Below are positions 26,904 to 35,630 of a DNA stretch of 64,000 nt, one piece after another. The position numbers and the translations under genes were made by a program. This DNA comes from Leptobacterium sp964389205 (GTDB lineage: Bacteria; Bacteroidota; Bacteroidia; Flavobacteriales; Flavobacteriaceae): positions 1 to 64,000 of the forward strand of contig CAYMDH010000013.1 of the NCBI GenBank assembly GCA_964389205.1, in the 5' to 3' direction. Under the pieces are notes generated by a model. That model was not told where the DNA came from. It saw only the letters and a program-made list of their open reading frames with translations, and ran no database searches. Position 1 is the first letter of the stretch. The number at the start of each line of letters is the position of its first letter.

Positions 26904-29372
26904 ATGAAAATTAAAATACTCTTAGCCCTAGCTTTTTGCTTTTTTATTCACACACAATTATTTTCTCAAATTAAAGGAGTAGTAACAGATAAGGACAATA
27001 ATAAATTACCTTATGTCAATATATTTATTAAAGGCACTTATACAGGCACAACTACTAATGAACTAGGAGTATATCAATTGGATATTAACAAAAAAGGCAC
27101 CTACACTATTGTTTTTCAATACTTAGGATTTAAAACTTCTAATAAAGAAATTACCATCAATAAATTTCCTTATAACTTAGATGTTACATTAATAGAAGAA
27201 TCTGTTTCGTTAGCAGAAGTTGTTGTTAATGCCGAAGAAAATCCAGCAAATGAAATCATTAGAAAAACCATTGAGAATCGTCAAATAAATCTAGATAAAA
27301 TAAACGAATTCACAAGTGATTTCTACTCTAGAGGTATCTATAGATTAAAAGATGCTCCTGATAGAATTTTAGGGCAAGATCTTGGTGACTTTGGTGGAGG
27401 TCTAGATTCTACCAGAAGTGGGGTTATTTATTTATCTGAAACCAGGTCTGAACTCACCTACAAAAAACCCAATTCTTTTAAAGAAAAAATTATTGCATCC
27501 AAAGTAAGTGGTAGCGACAATGGGTTTAGCTTTAATAGTGCTTCTGAAGTAAATTTTAGTTTTTACCAAAATACAATAGACTTTAATACTACAAATTTAG
27601 TATCTCCAATTGCAGATTATGCTTTTAATTATTACAGGTATAAACTAGAAGGAACATTCTATGATGACAGGAAAAATTTAATTAATAAAGTAAAAGTAAC
27701 TCCAAAGCGTCCTAAAGATAGAGTTGGTGAAGGGTATTTATATATTGTAGAAGATGATTGGTCATTATACGCTGTAGAATTTAAATTAACAGGAGAGCAA
27801 GCGCAAACTCCAGTTATAGAAACTATTAATTTTAAACAAAATTATTCCTTCTCAGATAACGATAAAATATGGGTATTACGATCGCAGGTATTTGATGTTA
27901 GTTTTGGTATTTTTGGAATTAAAGGAGATGGTCGTTTCACCGCAGTATATAGCAATTATAATTTTCAACCTGCATTTGATAAATCTACCTTTAGTAGAGA
28001 AGTCGTTTCCTTTGAAAAAGACGCCAATAAAAAAGACGATTCCTTTTGGGATAAAATTCGCCCAGTACCTTTAACGAATGAAGAAGCTACAGATTATGTA
28101 AAAAAAGATAGCATACAAGTGATTCGAAAATCTAAACCATATTTAGATTCTTTAGATCAAAAAAACAATAAATTTAAAGTAGGGAACTTCTTTTTTGGAT
28201 ATACTTTTAAAAACTCCTATAAAGATTGGCAATTAAGTTTAAATTCTCCACTGTTTGCTACGCAATACAATAGTGTTCAAGGATGGCATTCTACTATTGG
28301 GTTACGTTATTTTAAAAATTATGAAGAGAAAGGGCAATGGTTGCGTATCAACAGTAATTTTAATTACGGCTTTTCAGATGATAGATTACGAGCCAATGGT
28401 TCTATAAGTTATAAGTTTAATAATTTCTCCAGACCTATTTTAACGCTCTCTGGCGGAATTGAAGCTACGCAATTTAATGAAGCTGATCCTATATCACCAC
28501 TTATTAATACAGTGAGTTCTTTAGTTTTTGAAAATAATTTTATAAAGTTGTTTGATAAAACATTTATTAGGTTGGATTATACTGAAGAGATTTTTAATGG
28601 AGTTCGCCTTTTTAGTTCAATATCATATGAACGTAGAAATGCTTTATTCAATACAGAGTTTGAAGATGAATTCACTTCAAATAATCCTTTGTTGCCTAAT
28701 GATTTTAATACTCCTCCATTTGATAGTCATAATATCGTAAAGTTTATCGCTACCGGGAGAATTCGATTCAAACAAGATTATCTAAGCTATCCTGATGCAA
28801 AATATACACTTAGAAATAATCAGTTTCCAACGCTTTTTATAACTTATGAAGGTGGTTTTGCTGCCAGTGATGAAGCATTGAGTTTTTCACAAATAAGAGT
28901 GCGTTTAACTCAAAATATTGACTTAGCAAATAAAGGGCAACTAGGCTATAATTTTCGTGCTGGTACTTTCTTAGACAGTGATGAATTAACATTTGTAGAT
29001 TTCCAACATTTTAATGGTAATGAGACTAGAATTGGAACTGCAAACAATTATTTAAATAGTTTTAATCTATTGCCTTATTATGAATTGAGTACCAACGACT
29101 CTTATTTTGAAGGACATCTAGAGCATAATTTCAAAGGATACATTTTAGGGAAAATACCAGGGATTAATAAACTAAACTATAATTTAGTCGCCGGGACTAA
29201 TTTATTAGCTACCAATGAAAATAAGCCGTATTCAGAATTTTATATAGGTATTGACAATCTTGGGTGGGGTAAATTTCGTTTTCTAAGACTCGATTATGTA
29301 CGTTCTTACCAAGGTGGTTTTAGAGAAGACGGTCTTATATTTGGGCTGAAGTTTTTAAGAATCTTTCAATAA
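26904..29372 (+). CDS. DUF5686 outer-membrane protein with carboxypeptidase-like regulatory domain
   Basis: An 822-aa exported protein. A signal peptide ending near FSQ is followed by a carboxypeptidase-regulatory-like (CarboxypepD_reg) beta-sandwich, GVVTDKDNNKLPYVNIFIKG ... GTYTIVFQYLGF, at residues about 25-110. The remaining roughly 700 residues are DUF5686, predicted to form an outer-membrane beta-barrel; they lack a TonB plug. The C terminus ends in aromatic Phe-Gln (LKFLRIFQ). The function is unknown; related proteins are common in Bacteroidota and co-occur with envelope stress. The putative ECF-type promoter supports an envelope role (inference). Confidence 0.85.
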   Translation: MKIKILLALAFCFFIHTQLFSQIKGVVTDKDNNKLPYVNIFIKGTYTGTTTNELGVYQLDINKKGTYTIVFQYLGFKTSNKEITINKFPYNLDVTLIEESVSLAEVVVNAEENPANEIIRKTIENRQINLDKINEFTSDFYSRGIYRLKDAPDRILGQDLGDFGGGLDSTRSGVIYLSETRSELTYKKPNSFKEKIIASKVSGSDNGFSFNSASEVNFSFYQNTIDFNTTNLVSPIADYAFNYYRYKLEGTFYDDRKNLINKVKVTPKRPKDRVGEGYLYIVEDDWSLYAVEFKLTGEQAQTPVIETINFKQNYSFSDNDKIWVLRSQVFDVSFGIFGIKGDGRFTAVYSNYNFQPAFDKSTFSREVVSFEKDANKKDDSFWDKIRPVPLTNEEATDYVKKDSIQVIRKSKPYLDSLDQKNNKFKVGNFFFGYTFKNSYKDWQLSLNSPLFATQYNSVQGWHSTIGLRYFKNYEEKGQWLRINSNFNYGFSDDRLRANGSISYKFNNFSRPILTLSGGIEATQFNEADPISPLINTVSSLVFENNFIKLFDKTFIRLDYTEEIFNGVRLFSSISYERRNALFNTEFEDEFTSNNPLLPNDFNTPPFDSHNIVKFIATGRIRFKQDYLSYPDAKYTLRNNQFPTLFITYEGGFAASDEALSFSQIRVRLTQNIDLANKGQLGYNFRAGTFLDSDELTFVDFQHFNGNETRIGTANNYLNSFNLLPYYELSTNDSYFEGHLEHNFKGYILGKIPGINKLNYNLVAGTNLLATNENKPYSEFYIGIDNLGWGKFRFLRLDYVRSYQGGFREDGLIFGLKFLRIFQ

Positions 29373-29441
29373 GGAGTCAGGAAAATTATAATTGATATAT
29401 TTAATTTTGGTTCTTTCATCTTAATTTTTTTATTCAAAATA

Positions 29442-30083
29442 CTAATTCTTATCTTCTAATAAAGGAACAAAACGAAAAGAACCCAATTCTTGTTTTTCAA
29501 ATTCTTTTTCAGATTTACGAGTATATAAGGTCATTACTTGTTCTGCATCGCCAATTGGAATTATCATCTTCCCTCCTATTTTTAATTGTGAGAATAAAGG
29601 TTTAGGGACAAAAGGAGCCCCAGCGGTTACAATAATTCCGTCAAAAGGAGCTTCTTGGGGCAATCCTTTATACCCATCTCCAAAAATTAATTTCTTTGGG
29701 AGGTATCCAATTTTAGGAAGAAATAAATTAGTACGTTTAAAAAGTTCTTTTTGACGTTCTATAGAATATACTTTAGCGCCTAATTCTAATAACATTGCAG
29801 TTTGGTAACCACTTCCTGTTCCTATTTCTAGAATTTTATCATTTTTTTGAATTGTTAATAATTCTGTTTGAAAAGCTACTGTGTAAGGCTGTGATATTGT
29901 TTGATTAGCTGCTATTGGAAATGCTTTATCTTTATAGGCATGGTCTTCAAAACTACTATCCATAAATAAATGTCTCGGAATTTTACGAATTGCATTGAGC
30001 ACTCTTTCATCTTTAATTCCTTTAGAACTTATTATTTCAGCGAGTTGATTTCTCATTCCCTGATGCTTAAATGTATCCTTCAC
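29442..30083 (-). CDS. pcm: protein-L-isoaspartate O-methyltransferase
   Basis: A 213-aa SAM-dependent methyltransferase that repairs isoaspartyl damage in ageing proteins. It has the family's N-terminal RNQLAEIISSKGIKDERVLNAIRKIPRH, the AFPIAANQTISQPYTVA substrate region, and the SAM motif ILEIGTGSGYQTA at about residue 76-88. The length is standard. It is monocistronic and convergent with the DUF5686 gene. Confidence 0.95.
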   Translation of the reverse strand: MKDTFKHQGMRNQLAEIISSKGIKDERVLNAIRKIPRHLFMDSSFEDHAYKDKAFPIAANQTISQPYTVAFQTELLTIQKNDKILEIGTGSGYQTAMLLELGAKVYSIERQKELFKRTNLFLPKIGYLPKKLIFGDGYKGLPQEAPFDGIIVTAGAPFVPKPLFSQLKIGGKMIIPIGDAEQVMTLYTRKSEKEFEKQELGSFRFVPLLEDKN

Positions 30084-30198
30084 TCTAGTTAGTTTTGGAA
30101 GCTAAAAATACATATTCTTGCGCATATTAAGATTGAGAATCTTAAAAAAAAGCTAGATGATTATCATTGTTTTTTATGGAAGAATGACTCAATAATCT

Positions 30199-30206
30199 TA
30201 TTTTTG
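30199..30206 (+). promoter_or_regulatory. -7 element of the oxidoreductase operon
   Basis: TATTTTTG fits TAnnTTTG and lies 18 bases before the ATG at 30225, giving a short leader. No convincing -33 TTG was found at 18-21 bases upstream. Confidence 0.4.
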
Positions 30207-30224
30207 CTCAAAACAAATAAGCTT

Positions 30225-31184
30225 ATGCTAAAAGCTGGTGTACTAGGTGCTGGTCATCTTGGTAAAATTCATTTAAGACTCATACAACAATCTGAAAAAT
30301 ACGAACTCGTTGGATTCTATGATCCTGACGAAACAAATGCAAAAAAAGTGGCTGAAGAGTTTGGATATACTTATTTTTCATCAATGCAAGATCTAATAGC
30401 AGCTGTTGATGTAGTAGATATAGTAACACCTACACTTTCTCATTATGATTGTGCTGCTGAAGCAATTCAAAAAGGAAAGCACATTTTTATAGAAAAACCA
30501 ATTGCAAATACTGTTGAAGAGGCTGAAAAGCTATTAAAACTGGCAAATGATTACAGTATAAAGGGTCAAATTGGGCATGTAGAAAGATTCAATCCTGCAT
30601 TTATAGCTGTAAAAGATAAAATAAACAATCCAATGTTTATTGAAACGCATAGACTTGCAGAATTCAATCCTAGAGGAACAGACGTTCCTGTTGTTTTAGA
30701 TTTGATGATTCATGATATAGACATTATTCTAAGCGTTGTTCCATCTAAAGTTAAAAATATAAATGCTAGCGGAGTTTCAGTAATTAGTAATTCTCCAGAC
30801 ATTGCCAATGCTCGAATAGAATTTGAAAATGGATGTGTTGCAAATCTTACTGCTAGCAGAATATCACTTAAAAATATGCGTAAATCTAGATTTTTTCAAA
30901 AAGATGCTTACATCTCTGTAGATTTTTTAGAAAAGAAAGTAGAGGTTGTAAAAATGAAAGATGTTCCAGAAACTCCTGATGAATTTGCAATGATATTGCA
31001 AAATGCTGAAGGAGAGAAAAAACAAATTTATTTTGAAAATCCTAAAATAGATACAAATAATGCTATTCTTGATGAATTAGAAACATTTGCATCTGCTATT
31101 AAAAATAACGAAACGCCTATAGTCACTTTAAGTGATGGTACCGAGGCTCTTCGAGTAGCTACGCAAATAATAGCATCTTTTTAA
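30225..31184 (+). CDS. Gfo/Idh/MocA family oxidoreductase
   Basis: A 319-aa NAD(P)-binding protein when started at ATG 30225, directly before the Rossmann motif GVLGAGHLGKIH; the upstream TTG adds seven residues and overlaps the promoter. EKPIANTVEEA carries the catalytic lysine of the family, and GHVERFNPA and MIHDIDI are also typical. The substrate is unknown. It is the first of five co-directional genes (with 3-hydroxybutyryl-CoA dehydrogenase, DUF1015, YggS and nuclease), an order I recall as conserved in Flavobacteria. Confidence 0.88.
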   Translation: MLKAGVLGAGHLGKIHLRLIQQSEKYELVGFYDPDETNAKKVAEEFGYTYFSSMQDLIAAVDVVDIVTPTLSHYDCAAEAIQKGKHIFIEKPIANTVEEAEKLLKLANDYSIKGQIGHVERFNPAFIAVKDKINNPMFIETHRLAEFNPRGTDVPVVLDLMIHDIDIILSVVPSKVKNINASGVSVISNSPDIANARIEFENGCVANLTASRISLKNMRKSRFFQKDAYISVDFLEKKVEVVKMKDVPETPDEFAMILQNAEGEKKQIYFENPKIDTNNAILDELETFASAIKNNETPIVTLSDGTEALRVATQIIASF

Positions 31185-31237
31185 ATTAGAACTTAAAATA
31201 ATTCAACTCATTTACGAGAAATAAAAAAAATAGAAAA

Positions 31238-32125
31238 ATGAAAAATATTGCAGTTATTGGAGCGGGAACTATGGGGAACGGTATTGCTCACACATTTGCA
31301 CAATCTGGATTTAAAGTACAATTAATAGATATTTCTGCTAGCTCTATAGATAGAGGAATGGCCACCATTACTAAAAATTTAGATCGTATGGTGGCAAAAG
31401 AAAAAATATCTCCTGCAGATAAAGAAGAAACACTTGCAAATATCACCACATATACAAGTCTTAAAGAAGGGGTTGAATATGCAAGTTTAGTTGTAGAAGC
31501 TGCTACTGAAAATGTAGACCTAAAATTAAATATTTTCAGAGAGTTAAATGGGTTATGCCCTGAAGATACTATCTTGGCTACCAATACATCATCAATATCA
31601 ATAACACAAATAGCTGCAGTTACAGATAGACCAGAAATGGTTATAGGGATGCATTTCATGAATCCTGTACCCATCATGAAGCTAGTAGAAATTATTAGAG
31701 GCTACAATACATCAGATGAAGTTACCACTATTATTATGAACCTCTCCAAAAAATTGAATAAGGTACCTGTAGAAGTAAATGATTATCCTGGATTTGTGGC
31801 CAATCGAATTTTAATGCCAATGATTAACGAAGCAATTGAAACTTTATACAACGGAGTTGCTGGGGTTTATGAGATAGATACGGTAATGAAATTAGGAATG
31901 GCTCATCCTATGGGGCCTCTACAATTGGCAGATTTTATAGGGCTTGATGTTTGTTTATCTATATTAAATGTTATGTATAATGGATTTAAAAACCCTAAAT
32001 ACGCACCTTGTCCATTGCTTGTAAATATGGTAACTGCTGGGAAATTAGGTGTAAAATCTGGAGAAGGTTTTTACGATTATTCTGAAAGTAGAAAGGCAGA
32101 AAAAATAGCAAAACAATTTTCTTAA
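31238..32125 (+). CDS. 3-hydroxybutyryl-CoA dehydrogenase
   Basis: A 295-aa single-function enzyme of the 3-hydroxyacyl-CoA dehydrogenase family. It has the NAD motif VIGAGTMGNGIAHTFAQ at the N terminus, the ATNTSSISIT and GMHFMNPVP catalytic-domain motifs, and a C-terminal domain with FVANRILMPMINEAI. It oxidises (S)-3-hydroxybutyryl-CoA to acetoacetyl-CoA or the reverse. Likely roles are fatty-acid oxidation or butyrate-type metabolism. It is the second gene of the co-directional run. Confidence 0.95.
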   Translation: MKNIAVIGAGTMGNGIAHTFAQSGFKVQLIDISASSIDRGMATITKNLDRMVAKEKISPADKEETLANITTYTSLKEGVEYASLVVEAATENVDLKLNIFRELNGLCPEDTILATNTSSISITQIAAVTDRPEMVIGMHFMNPVPIMKLVEIIRGYNTSDEVTTIIMNLSKKLNKVPVEVNDYPGFVANRILMPMINEAIETLYNGVAGVYEIDTVMKLGMAHPMGPLQLADFIGLDVCLSILNVMYNGFKNPKYAPCPLLVNMVTAGKLGVKSGEGFYDYSESRKAEKIAKQFS

Positions 32126-32151
32126 CAGTATTTTTATAATCGTTCTTATTA

Positions 32152-33387
32152 ATGGCAATAATACATCCTTTTAAAGCAGTACGACCTACTAAAGATAAAG
32201 CTGGTTTAGTAGCTTCTCGTTCTTATGAAGATTATGCCAAAAAAGAACGAAATGCTCAATTAAAATTCAATCCTTTTTCTTTTTTGCATATTATAAATCC
32301 AGGGTATAAATTTCATAAAAATATTTCTGGACCAAAGCGTTTTTCATTAGTACATAATAGGTATCATGAATTTAAAGAAGATGGTGTTTTCATTCAAGAT
32401 GAGCGTCCATCTTTTTATATTTATAAAACGAAAACTCGCAATCATAGCTTTTGTGGCATTTTAGCTGGAGCCAGTACGCAAGAATACAATGACAATAAAA
32501 TAAAGAAACACGAAAATACGCTTCAAAATAGAGAGAAGTTATTTAAAGATTACTTAAAAACTGTAGGCTTTAATGCAGAGCCTGTGCTTTTAACATACCC
32601 AAATAATACTACTATAACTAAGATTTTAGAGAGTATTGTAAATGCTCCTCCTGAATATCAATTTACTTCAACAGATAGGATTTTGCATGAATTATGGAAA
32701 GTAAATGACGAAAAGTTAATCACTGCAATACAAAAAGAGTTTGCCAGCATAAATTCGTTGTATATCGCAGATGGTCATCATAGATCTGCATCTTCCCTAC
32801 TATTAGCGGAAGAGCTTACATCTGAAAATGAAAATCATACAGGAGATGAGTCTTATAATTTTTTTATGAGCTATTTAATTCCTGAATCTCAATTAAAGAT
32901 TTCAGAATTTAATAGAATGGTCAAAGATTTAAATGGTTTATCTAAGGAAGAGTTTTTAATTCAATTAGATGAATGGTATCGTATAGAAAACAGAGGAACG
33001 GAGTTATACAAGCCTTCTAAAAAACATCATTTCAGTATGTATCTAGATGGTGAATTCTATTCTTTATATTTAAGGAAATCTCTCTATAAAGCTTCGGATG
33101 CACTTAGCACATTAGACACTCAAATTTTATATGAAACTGTGCTTAACCCTATTCTAGGGATTAAAGACCTAAGAAACGATAAAAGAATAGAATATGGCTA
33201 CGGCAAACACAATGTCATTAAAATGAAAGATTATATTGACAAAGAAAAGTTTGCTGTAGGTTTTGGGTTGGTCCCTATTAATGTCAATGAAATGAAAGAC
33301 ATCGCAGATGAAGGTTTAAAAATGCCTCCAAAAAGTACTTATATTGAACCAAAATTAAGAAGTGGCTTAATCGTTTATGAATTCTAA
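32152..33387 (+). CDS. DUF1015 family protein
   Basis: A 411-aa protein matching DUF1015 along its length, with PFKAVRPTKDKAGLVASRSYEDY, HRILHELWKVNDEKL-type and IADGHHRSASSLLLAEEL segments. The conserved ADGHHR motif may bind a phosphate or metal. The family is proposed to relate to serine or sugar-phosphate kinases (SerK-like) in some archaea; the bacterial function is unproven. It sits between the CoA dehydrogenase and the YggS gene. Confidence 0.88.
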   Translation: MAIIHPFKAVRPTKDKAGLVASRSYEDYAKKERNAQLKFNPFSFLHIINPGYKFHKNISGPKRFSLVHNRYHEFKEDGVFIQDERPSFYIYKTKTRNHSFCGILAGASTQEYNDNKIKKHENTLQNREKLFKDYLKTVGFNAEPVLLTYPNNTTITKILESIVNAPPEYQFTSTDRILHELWKVNDEKLITAIQKEFASINSLYIADGHHRSASSLLLAEELTSENENHTGDESYNFFMSYLIPESQLKISEFNRMVKDLNGLSKEEFLIQLDEWYRIENRGTELYKPSKKHHFSMYLDGEFYSLYLRKSLYKASDALSTLDTQILYETVLNPILGIKDLRNDKRIEYGYGKHNVIKMKDYIDKEKFAVGFGLVPINVNEMKDIADEGLKMPPKSTYIEPKLRSGLIVYEF

Positions 33388-33474
33388 TTAACAAACAAAA
33401 TTTTCTTTTTTTGCTTGTTTCTCTATTCAAATCTAAATACCTTTAAAATAAATCAACAATCACTTATTCTTATA

Positions 33475-34155
33475 ATGAGTATTTCTAAAAACCTGCAAAA
33501 TTTAAAAGCACAACTACCTGAGAATGTAACGCTAGTTGCTGTTTCCAAAACAAAACCTCAAAGTGATATTCTTGAAGCATATGAGTCTGGACAACGTGTA
33601 TTTGGAGAAAATAAAATACAGGAGATGACAGAAAAATACGAGGCACTTCCCAAAGATATTGAATGGCATATGATTGGGCATGTTCAAACAAATAAAATAA
33701 AATACATGGCCTCTTTTGTTCATTTAATTCATGGTGTTGATAGTTTTAAACTACTCAAAGAAATAAATAAACAAGCATTAAAACACAATAGAATTATAAG
33801 GTGCTTGCTACAAATAAAAATAGCTAATGAAGCTACTAAATTTGGAATGTCTAATGACGATGTCTTAACGCTTTTTGAATCTGAAGAAATCAAACAATTA
33901 CAAAATATACAAATTGTTGGTTTTATGGGGATGGCAACTTTTACTTCTGATAAAAATCAAATAAAAAAAGAGTTTGACACTTTAAAATTCTTTTTTGATA
34001 TGGTTAAAAAAAGTAAAGATATAAACACTAATATTTCGCTGGATATTTTATCTATGGGAATGAGTGACGATTATACTATTGCAATGTCTTGCGGAAGTAA
34101 TATGGTTAGAATTGGAAGTAGTATCTTTGGTAAAAGAAATTATAATAATTTATAA
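33475..34155 (+). CDS. yggS: YggS family PLP-binding protein (PLP homeostasis)
   Basis: A 226-aa PLP homeostasis protein when started at ATG 33475 (MSISKNLQNLK); the 20 codons before this are probably untranslated. The lysine of VAVSKTKP (VSKT motif) binds PLP. GENKIQEMTEKYEAL, WHMIGHVQTNK and the SMGMSDDYTIAM phosphate-binding motif identify the family. It keeps PLP and branched-chain 2-oxo-acid levels balanced. Its place between DUF1015 and the nuclease is recurrent in Flavobacteria. Confidence 0.93.
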   Translation: MSISKNLQNLKAQLPENVTLVAVSKTKPQSDILEAYESGQRVFGENKIQEMTEKYEALPKDIEWHMIGHVQTNKIKYMASFVHLIHGVDSFKLLKEINKQALKHNRIIRCLLQIKIANEATKFGMSNDDVLTLFESEEIKQLQNIQIVGFMGMATFTSDKNQIKKEFDTLKFFFDMVKKSKDINTNISLDILSMGMSDDYTIAMSCGSNMVRIGSSIFGKRNYNNL

Positions 34156-34170
34156 AAATATCAGTACTTA

Positions 34171-35535
34171 TTGGTGTATGCAATTTTAGATATAGAAACT
34201 ACGGGAGGCAAATATAATGAAGAGGGAATTACTGAAATTGCTATTTATAAATATGATGGGCATACTGTTGTAGATCAATTTATTAGCTTAGTCAACCCAG
34301 AGCGAGAAATTCAAGCTTTTGTCGTTAACCTTACGGGCATAAATAGTAATATGCTTCGCAATGCTCCTAAATTTTATGAAGTAGCCAAACGCATTATAGA
34401 AATTACAGAAGATTGTATTGTTGTAGCACATAATGCTCAATTTGACTACCGTATTTTACGTACAGAATTTAGACGTCTTGGATATGATTATAAGCGTCAA
34501 ACTTTGTGTACTGTAGAATTGTCTAAAAAATTAATTCCTGAACAAGATTCTTATAGCTTAGGTAAATTAGTCAGGTCGTTAGGCATTCCTCTAAGTGATA
34601 GACATAGAGCTAATGGAGATGCTATGGCTACCGTTAAACTCTTTAAGATGTTAATTTCTAAAGATGTTGAAAAAACAATTATAAAGAAAGCCATCAAAAC
34701 CGACATAAAAAATAAGATGACTCCCAAATTATTGGATATCATTGATAAACTTCCTACTTCTACAGGAGTTTATTATATGCATAAGGATAATGGGGAAATT
34801 ATATATATAGGTAAAAGTAAAAATATACAAAGACGGGTCAATCAGCATTTTACAAATAGTACTCAAAAATCAAAACGAATGCAACGAGATGTCGTTGCCG
34901 TTACCTATGAAGAAACCGGTAGCGAACTTATTGCATTATTAAAAGAAAACCAGGAAATTAAAAAAAATCAACCCTTATTAAATCGTGCTAATAAGCGCAC
35001 CATATTTAGTCTTGCACTTAAGCAATACAAAGATGACAATGGTTATCTAAATCTTATTGTGGAAAAAGCTTCTATGGTAAATGAACCTATTACCACATTT
35101 ACTAATATTCATGAAGCTAAAAATACCTTATATAAAATTGCAGATGAATTTTCTTTATGTCATAAATTATTAAAATTGTCTGATGCTAAAAAAAATTGTT
35201 TCAACTATACTATAGCAAAATGCAATGGGGCTTGTATTCAAGAAGAAAATCAAACATTGTACAATAAACGCGTATACAAAGCTATAGAAAAATATAGTTA
35301 TTCAGAAAAAAACATGGTCATCATAGGCCAAGGACGAGAAGTAGATGAAAAAAGCGCTGTTCTAATAGAAAATGGTGAATTTAGAGGGGTTAGTTTTTTT
35401 AATCTCAATTATCAAATTAACAATATTGAAATTTTAAAAAATATGATTACTCCTATGCAGAATAATGCTGATGCAGCTCATATTATTCAAGCCTATTTAA
35501 GAAAGAGAAAATCTTTTAAGATCATTACTTTTTAA
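34171..35535 (+). CDS. DnaQ-like exonuclease fused to GIY-YIG nuclease (Cho/UvrC-like)
   Basis: A 454-aa two-nuclease fusion. Residues 1-170 are a DEDDh 3'-5' exonuclease of the DNA polymerase III epsilon type: AILDIETTGG with Asp and Glu, HNAQFDYRIL with Asp, and HRANGDA with the His and Asp. Residues about 195-280 are a GIY-YIG domain (GVYYMHKDNGEIIYIGKSKNIQRRVNQHF; later ETGSELIALLKENQEIKKNQPLLN) as in UvrC/Cho. The C-terminal roughly 170 residues have conserved cysteines (KKNCFNYTIAKCNGAC). It is probably a DNA-repair nuclease. No ATG is available; start is TTG 34171 or GTG 34174. Confidence 0.9.
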   Translation: MVYAILDIETTGGKYNEEGITEIAIYKYDGHTVVDQFISLVNPEREIQAFVVNLTGINSNMLRNAPKFYEVAKRIIEITEDCIVVAHNAQFDYRILRTEFRRLGYDYKRQTLCTVELSKKLIPEQDSYSLGKLVRSLGIPLSDRHRANGDAMATVKLFKMLISKDVEKTIIKKAIKTDIKNKMTPKLLDIIDKLPTSTGVYYMHKDNGEIIYIGKSKNIQRRVNQHFTNSTQKSKRMQRDVVAVTYEETGSELIALLKENQEIKKNQPLLNRANKRTIFSLALKQYKDDNGYLNLIVEKASMVNEPITTFTNIHEAKNTLYKIADEFSLCHKLLKLSDAKKNCFNYTIAKCNGACIQEENQTLYNKRVYKAIEKYSYSEKNMVIIGQGREVDEKSAVLIENGEFRGVSFFNLNYQINNIEILKNMITPMQNNADAAHIIQAYLRKRKSFKIITF

Positions 35536-35630
35536 GTAAATCACTCTTTCTCAAATAAGTTTACTTTTTTTATAATACTTTTATTACACGTTAAAATAAT
35601 TAGTCTTAATAAAAAATCTTACTAGTTAAT

